This document shows, in pieces, positions 59,501 through 64,000 of a DNA stretch of 64,000 nt (its first letter is position 1; every line of letters begins with the position of its first letter). Position numbers and translations under genes: made by a program. Below the pieces are notes generated by a model, which was not told the origin of the DNA, searched no databases, and saw only the letters and a program-made list of their open reading frames with translations. The stretch is taken from the NCBI RefSeq assembly GCF_047663525.1, contig NC_092604.1, forward strand, positions 13,255,501 through 13,319,500, read 5' to 3'. The stretch is from Anas platyrhynchos. Lineage: Eukaryota; Chordata; Aves; Anseriformes; Anatidae.

Positions 59501-62500
59501 GTGGCGTGTTCCTCCCAAGATACCTCACTGCAAATATTTCCATTTTCCCCTCTTTCCTTGCAGTCGGTGAGCTGAGCAGCCTGGCAGCTGTGCTGGGAGG
59601 TGCTGCGTGGCGGCAGGGGGCCGCTTCCTTTGGGACAGCAGCACTGCCAGGCAGGTCTGTGCCAACTATTAAAATCTAATTTTAATATAACACACAGCAC
59701 CGGGAGCGGTGACACGGTCCGTACAGGCTGAGCCCACTCCTCACAGGGACCCGGGCCGCCCTGCATCGCCTTCCAGCAAGGCCCAGGGTGACGGGGAACC
59801 CCTCAGCCGGGGCAGCAGGAGCCCGAGCCGATGCTGCGCTGGAGCACAGCTGCTGGAGCAGCTTTTGGAAATGCTGAGCTTGTACCACATCTAATAGCTG
59901 GTGCGGGTTGATGCCTCTGGTAATTACTGAAGCAATATTTGTATCTCAGATGAAAAGCAACAGAACGCCAAAGCTGGAACCACGACCAGAGGGATTTCCA
60001 CCTGCTGTGCGTTGCAGGTTAAGAGGCTCGCTCCTCTACAAGGCGAGGAACAGAGCCATCTCTTCCCCTCCAGGTTCAGAAGCAGCTGCCTGGCAGGAAT
60101 TAGGAACCTTAATTAAGGTGTGCTGAACTGCTCTCTGAGGACACCAACCACAGCAAAGCGATAATTTCCTAACAGCTGCTCCTCAACACCCACCGAAGGA
60201 GCCCGCCTCTCCCTGTGACCGCCGCGGAGCTGGGCTGCCCCGTCCCAAACCTCACGCAGCCCACTGCTGCTGTTCGGGGGTCACCAGCTCTGTTGTGCTG
60301 GGAAGGTGAACATGGCACATTACATGAAGAGAACGGGGCTGAGAGGAGCCGGTGGTGTCACAGCACGGCCGTGCTGAGCCTCGTGTGGGGCTGCAGCAGC
60401 TGTCAGCATCACCCTGACCCCAGCCAGCAGCATGCAGCCGCGGAGCCTGAACGGGAGAGCCAGGCTGGAGCTGGAGCGGTCGGCCCCAGCAACGATGCCT
60501 GGATTTCAGAGTCAGCTTTCTGAAATCCCCAGTGTTTGCGTTATGCACCTTGAAATCACGGCATGTAAAGAACCTCCTCGTGCTTACCACCAGGCATCTC
60601 ACCAGCCGAAATACGGGGCTACTTGTGCTGTGTTTTGGTGCCTCTGCAGCACACCCACTACAGCAAAGCAGCCTGTGCTGCTCCCAGGAGGCACCCTCTG
60701 AACGCTCACGTTCACAACCTGACCAGCAAGGCTGCCACACCACGTGCAGGAACAGCCTAAAGCACAGCTAGCAGGTTCCTACCCCAAACTCAGCAATTCG
60801 AGCAAACTGCCACGCCACATCTATACGGGCAGCTCCACATCTCAGAAAGAGGCAGCACTGGAATTAAAACCCAGTCAGTATTTGGTTAAATGCGTAAGAC
60901 AAGAGCGAGGCCTGCTAGCTCTACAGATACAAACGGCACTGAACAGAACAGAACATAAACACTCCAGGGCAGCGACCCCCGTATTTAAAGCACGAGAGAT
61001 TGCCATCTTCTGTGTGAATTGCCTTCTCAGACACAGGTCTTGCTGAAATCCAATTACTGCGCATTATTTGTAAGAAAATATAAATGTTTCTCTTGTGCCC
61101 TTGGACAGAAATCACAGCAGAAACCCCGCACCGACAGTTTGATGTATGTTATTATGCGGAACATGAAGCACTCTCATCTGGTATCCCCCACCGACTAAAT
61201 CTGGAAACTTTTCCTTGCACATACTGCCTGCAAGTCCGGTGAGGAGCCGCGTTGTGCAGTGGCAGGACTACCAAGCTCCCGGTGACAGCGTAACATGGTG
61301 TCCTGCTGAGATCCCAGAATAGCAGTGCCTTAAAAGGCAGCGATGCTGAGATCACAAGGAAAAGAGAATTAGGGCACAGCTGTGGAGTTCTGTAGGCTAA
61401 AACATAGACTCAATATGTCAGAGAAAATTAAATCACGGAGCTACATGCGATTTCTGGTCTCGGTTATAACTTGGCTGTAGCTGTGCAGAATTTGTACTTG
61501 GGTCATGTGTGTGCATGGCTGTGCTTCTGCACGCAAAAATAGAAAGCGGAATTAATTTTAAACAGAAAAAAAAAATCACATGCAAACAACGATAGCAGGC
61601 CCTTTGTTTGGGATGGCGTGTACACGCTGGCACACCTCGGTGCTGCAGCCAGGCGCCTGAGCGGCTCTGCAGGACAGAGGAGCCCCGGCCCCAGTGGTGC
61701 AGCGAGGCCACGCTCACGGCACAGCGCCCAGCCCAGAGCAGCTCCAGCAGCACGACCCACACTGAGAGGCCTACATTGTCCTGTGGCTCTCAGATGGGAG
61801 AGACCCCTCCTCAAAAAGAAGGCACCGATACTCACACCAACCTTTTGCAGAGGGTTTTTTCCCCTGAGGAGAGGTGTTTTGCTTGCACCCAGCAGAACCA
61901 TGTCTCCACACAGCCGTGCAGTTTTCAGCTGTGCCGGGAGCCAGCAGCAGCCCCCCGGTGCTCGGTCTCAGTCTCAGTCCCTCATCCTCTGCCCACTGCT
62001 CCCGGCTGCCCCTGACCATGCCATGACTGCAGCATGCGTGCAGCCCCGGGAGGCGGCTGCGTGACCGGGTGCCACCGGACAAGAGCCTCAGGCTGGCCCC
62101 CAGAGGGCTGCAGGGGCCAAGGACAGAGAGGAGATGACAAGCTGGAGCGGGACCTGGTGCTGGCAACAGGGGCACGAGAGCGAGCTTTCCTAACCAGCAT
62201 GTACTTGAGCATTAACGTGAGAAAGAACAGCAAGAAAACAGAGGTAGGGAGCCGCACGTAATCACGGCTTTGTTTAGCTGAGTGTATTTCCTGTGGAGCT
62301 TACAAAGCACAACTGTACGCGACTGTGCGGATCTGTTGGTGTCAGCTGCCCTTGTCCCTAAAGAGGTGAATTATAAACCTGATCCCTGCACGGTTGTGGG
62401 ACTGTAAGGCTGTGCCTGGCTGCAGACAGGGCTGGGGACCAGCAGTGCAGTGGAGGCGATCCCCACTGGGGCAGCCCAGTGCCCCGACTCGGGGCAGCAC

Positions 62501-64000
62501 CAGCCGGGGGCAGCTTTTGCTCTGGGCACCCACCTGCTCTGCACCCAGACGGAGCTGCATGGACGTGGCGCTGCCTGGGGAAGGGCAGGGGCCCTTGTGG
62601 CCATCCCGGGACAGTCAGAGAGCCGGGGAGGCAGGGGAAGGGCACTCAGCCTGCAGTGATAAAGGAGGGCAGGCTGTTTTGGGCACTGCTGCTGGGCTAA
62701 CAGAGCGGCCCCCGAGCACACACGGTGCTCACAAGGGTGCGTGCACACACCACGCGGTGATTAATAGAGAAAATGGAAATCTGAGATTTGAAGGTCTGCG
62801 AGCAATTGTTTTCCTCAGCAGAACTGAACGCTGCCTGCCTTAAAACACAGCCTGGGTCATACACGTGCCGTGCCTCTCACAGGTACCTCACAGGTGCAGA
62901 AACACTCCCGGAGATGGGGGCGCAGAGTGGGGGGACCAATGCTCTCGGCACAGCCCCGCGCTCCCTGCCCATGCTCCCAGTGCCGCCAGCCTTGCGGCAG
63001 GGCTGGCGCCGGCTGCTCGGAGCGCTGCGCTGTGACCCACTTTCCTGCAGTATTTCTGCATAGCGACAGAGGTCCTAGCAGGACAAGCAGAACTTCGCAG
63101 CTCGCAGGATTCTCCATTTCCTATTGCTCCACTGGAAGAATGCGTTTGGCATTCCCACACGCGCACACCGCACGGTGACACACACGCACATGTAAAACGC
63201 ACAAACCCCAGGAGGGGAGGAATGGGAACAACAACGAGGCTCCCCCCTCATCTGCAGGAATTCTCCCGAAGGAGTTCCAGGGCCGTGGGAGCTCCTCCAG
63301 GAATGGCCGAGGGACCCTCGGTGGCTGCCGGAAGGCGCCCGGCTGCTGCGTCCCGGCTGAGGCTCCGCTAAGGGCTTGGCCCCTTCCCTGCAGCCGGTTC
63401 CAGCAGCGCGGTAACCCCGACTCAGCCCTGCGTGCCCACCCCAGCCAGAGCCCAGGCTAACGCACTGAGCTGCCCACCGATCACCTAGCCAAAGCTTTGA
63501 CAACGTGAGGAAATTCGTTCTCCCTTCCTAAGCCTGGCCCAGCACACCTCCTGCCTGCCCCGTTTCCTACCCAGCCAGTCCCTGCAGAACGGCTCTGCAG
63601 CCACTGCAGATGCACGCGGAGTTCTGACAGCACCTCCAGCCTTTTTTTTTATATATACATATCTATAGGTGAAGCATCTGTATGTCCCCTGTTCTGAAAT
63701 TTTGTGCTGGAACTCTAACGAGCCAAAAACCTCTTCAATGGGAAATGTCACAAGCAGAGGATTATGACTTCAGCTACAGAATAAGCAGCAGGAGCAGATG
63801 GAACTCTTCAGAAACAATGATTCCATTTTCATGCAAATTTCCTTAGTAGTTAAAAAAAGACGAAGAAGAAAAAAACCACCAAGATATCAGAATGGCTTCT
63901 AAATGGAAGGTTTTTGAATGATGCAAAAAGCAAAGGGCTGGTAGCTCGCCATGATCCCGAGCATTTCTGCAGCAGCTAGAAAAAAAAAATAACAACAAAC
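53591..64000. other. DNA upstream of the candidate NR6A1 first exon
   Basis: 10.4 kb without a recognised exon on either strand. It may be the first intron of a longer NR6A1 transcript or intergenic DNA. AT-richer blocks occur at about 55100-55680, 56020-56350, 58300-58760 and 63630-64000. In mammals the large NR6A1 first intron holds miR-181a-2/181b-2 on the opposite strand. I searched by eye for those mature sequences and did not find them here. Confidence 0.55.
57659..57760. repeat. Degenerate 10-base minisatellite
   Basis: About ten imperfect units related to GCAGCATCCC / GCAGCACCCT. No functional association seen. Confidence 0.75.

Overview
The window is vertebrate nuclear DNA, most probably from a bird. 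It holds two adjacent orphan nuclear receptor genes, both read from the minus strand: NR5A1 (steroidogenic factor 1, SF-1/Ad4BP) at about 2.45-21.3 kb and NR6A1 (germ cell nuclear factor, GCNF) at about 26.8-53.6 kb. The bird assignment is an inference. It rests on compact introns, high GC with CpG islands, few recognisable transposons, and protein sequences that are clearly tetrapod but differ from the mammalian ones, above all in the NR5A1 hinge. The NR5A1-NR6A1 tandem order is also that of human 9q33.

Layout, left to right. 1-2.45 kb: sequence beyond the NR5A1 3' end; its only gene-like signals are weak plus-strand poly(A) signals. 2.45-4.34 kb: NR5A1 3' UTR. 4.34-18.81 kb: six NR5A1 coding exons (exons 7 to 2), which join in frame to a 465-residue protein. 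18.8-21.4 kb: intron 1, a probable noncoding exon 1 and an E-box/CCAAT/TATA promoter. 21.4-26.8 kb: intergenic DNA with several AT-richer blocks carrying nuclear receptor, MEIS/PREP and GATA-like motifs. 26.8-33.04 kb: a very long NR6A1 3' UTR of about 6.2 kb with let-7, miR-196 and miR-181 seed matches. 33.04-47.99 kb: eight NR6A1 coding exons covering the DNA-binding domain to the stop codon. 53.56-53.59 kb: a short candidate first coding exon in a CpG island. 53.6-64 kb: upstream DNA with no recognised exon.

Every exon junction was checked for GT-AG sites and phase. The coding parts total 1398 nt for NR5A1 and 1320 nt for NR6A1, both divisible by three. SF-1 activates steroidogenic and gonadal, adrenal and pituitary genes as a monomer on extended half-sites. 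GCNF represses pluripotency and germ-line genes on DR0 elements. The two proteins bind overlapping half-site sequences, but the sequence gives no direct sign of shared control.

The most interesting signals are regulatory: a near full-length miR-181 match about 200 nt after the NR6A1 stop codon; a composite let-7/miR-196 site; an uninterrupted (AAGAG)52 tract about 100 nt upstream of an NR6A1 exon that starts at a tandem TAGTAG acceptor; a short alternative NR6A1 N-terminus; G-rich runs just inside two NR5A1 5' splice sites; and AT-rich intronic blocks placed like the known mouse Nr5a1 enhancers. No RNA genes, CRISPR arrays or intact mobile elements were found.
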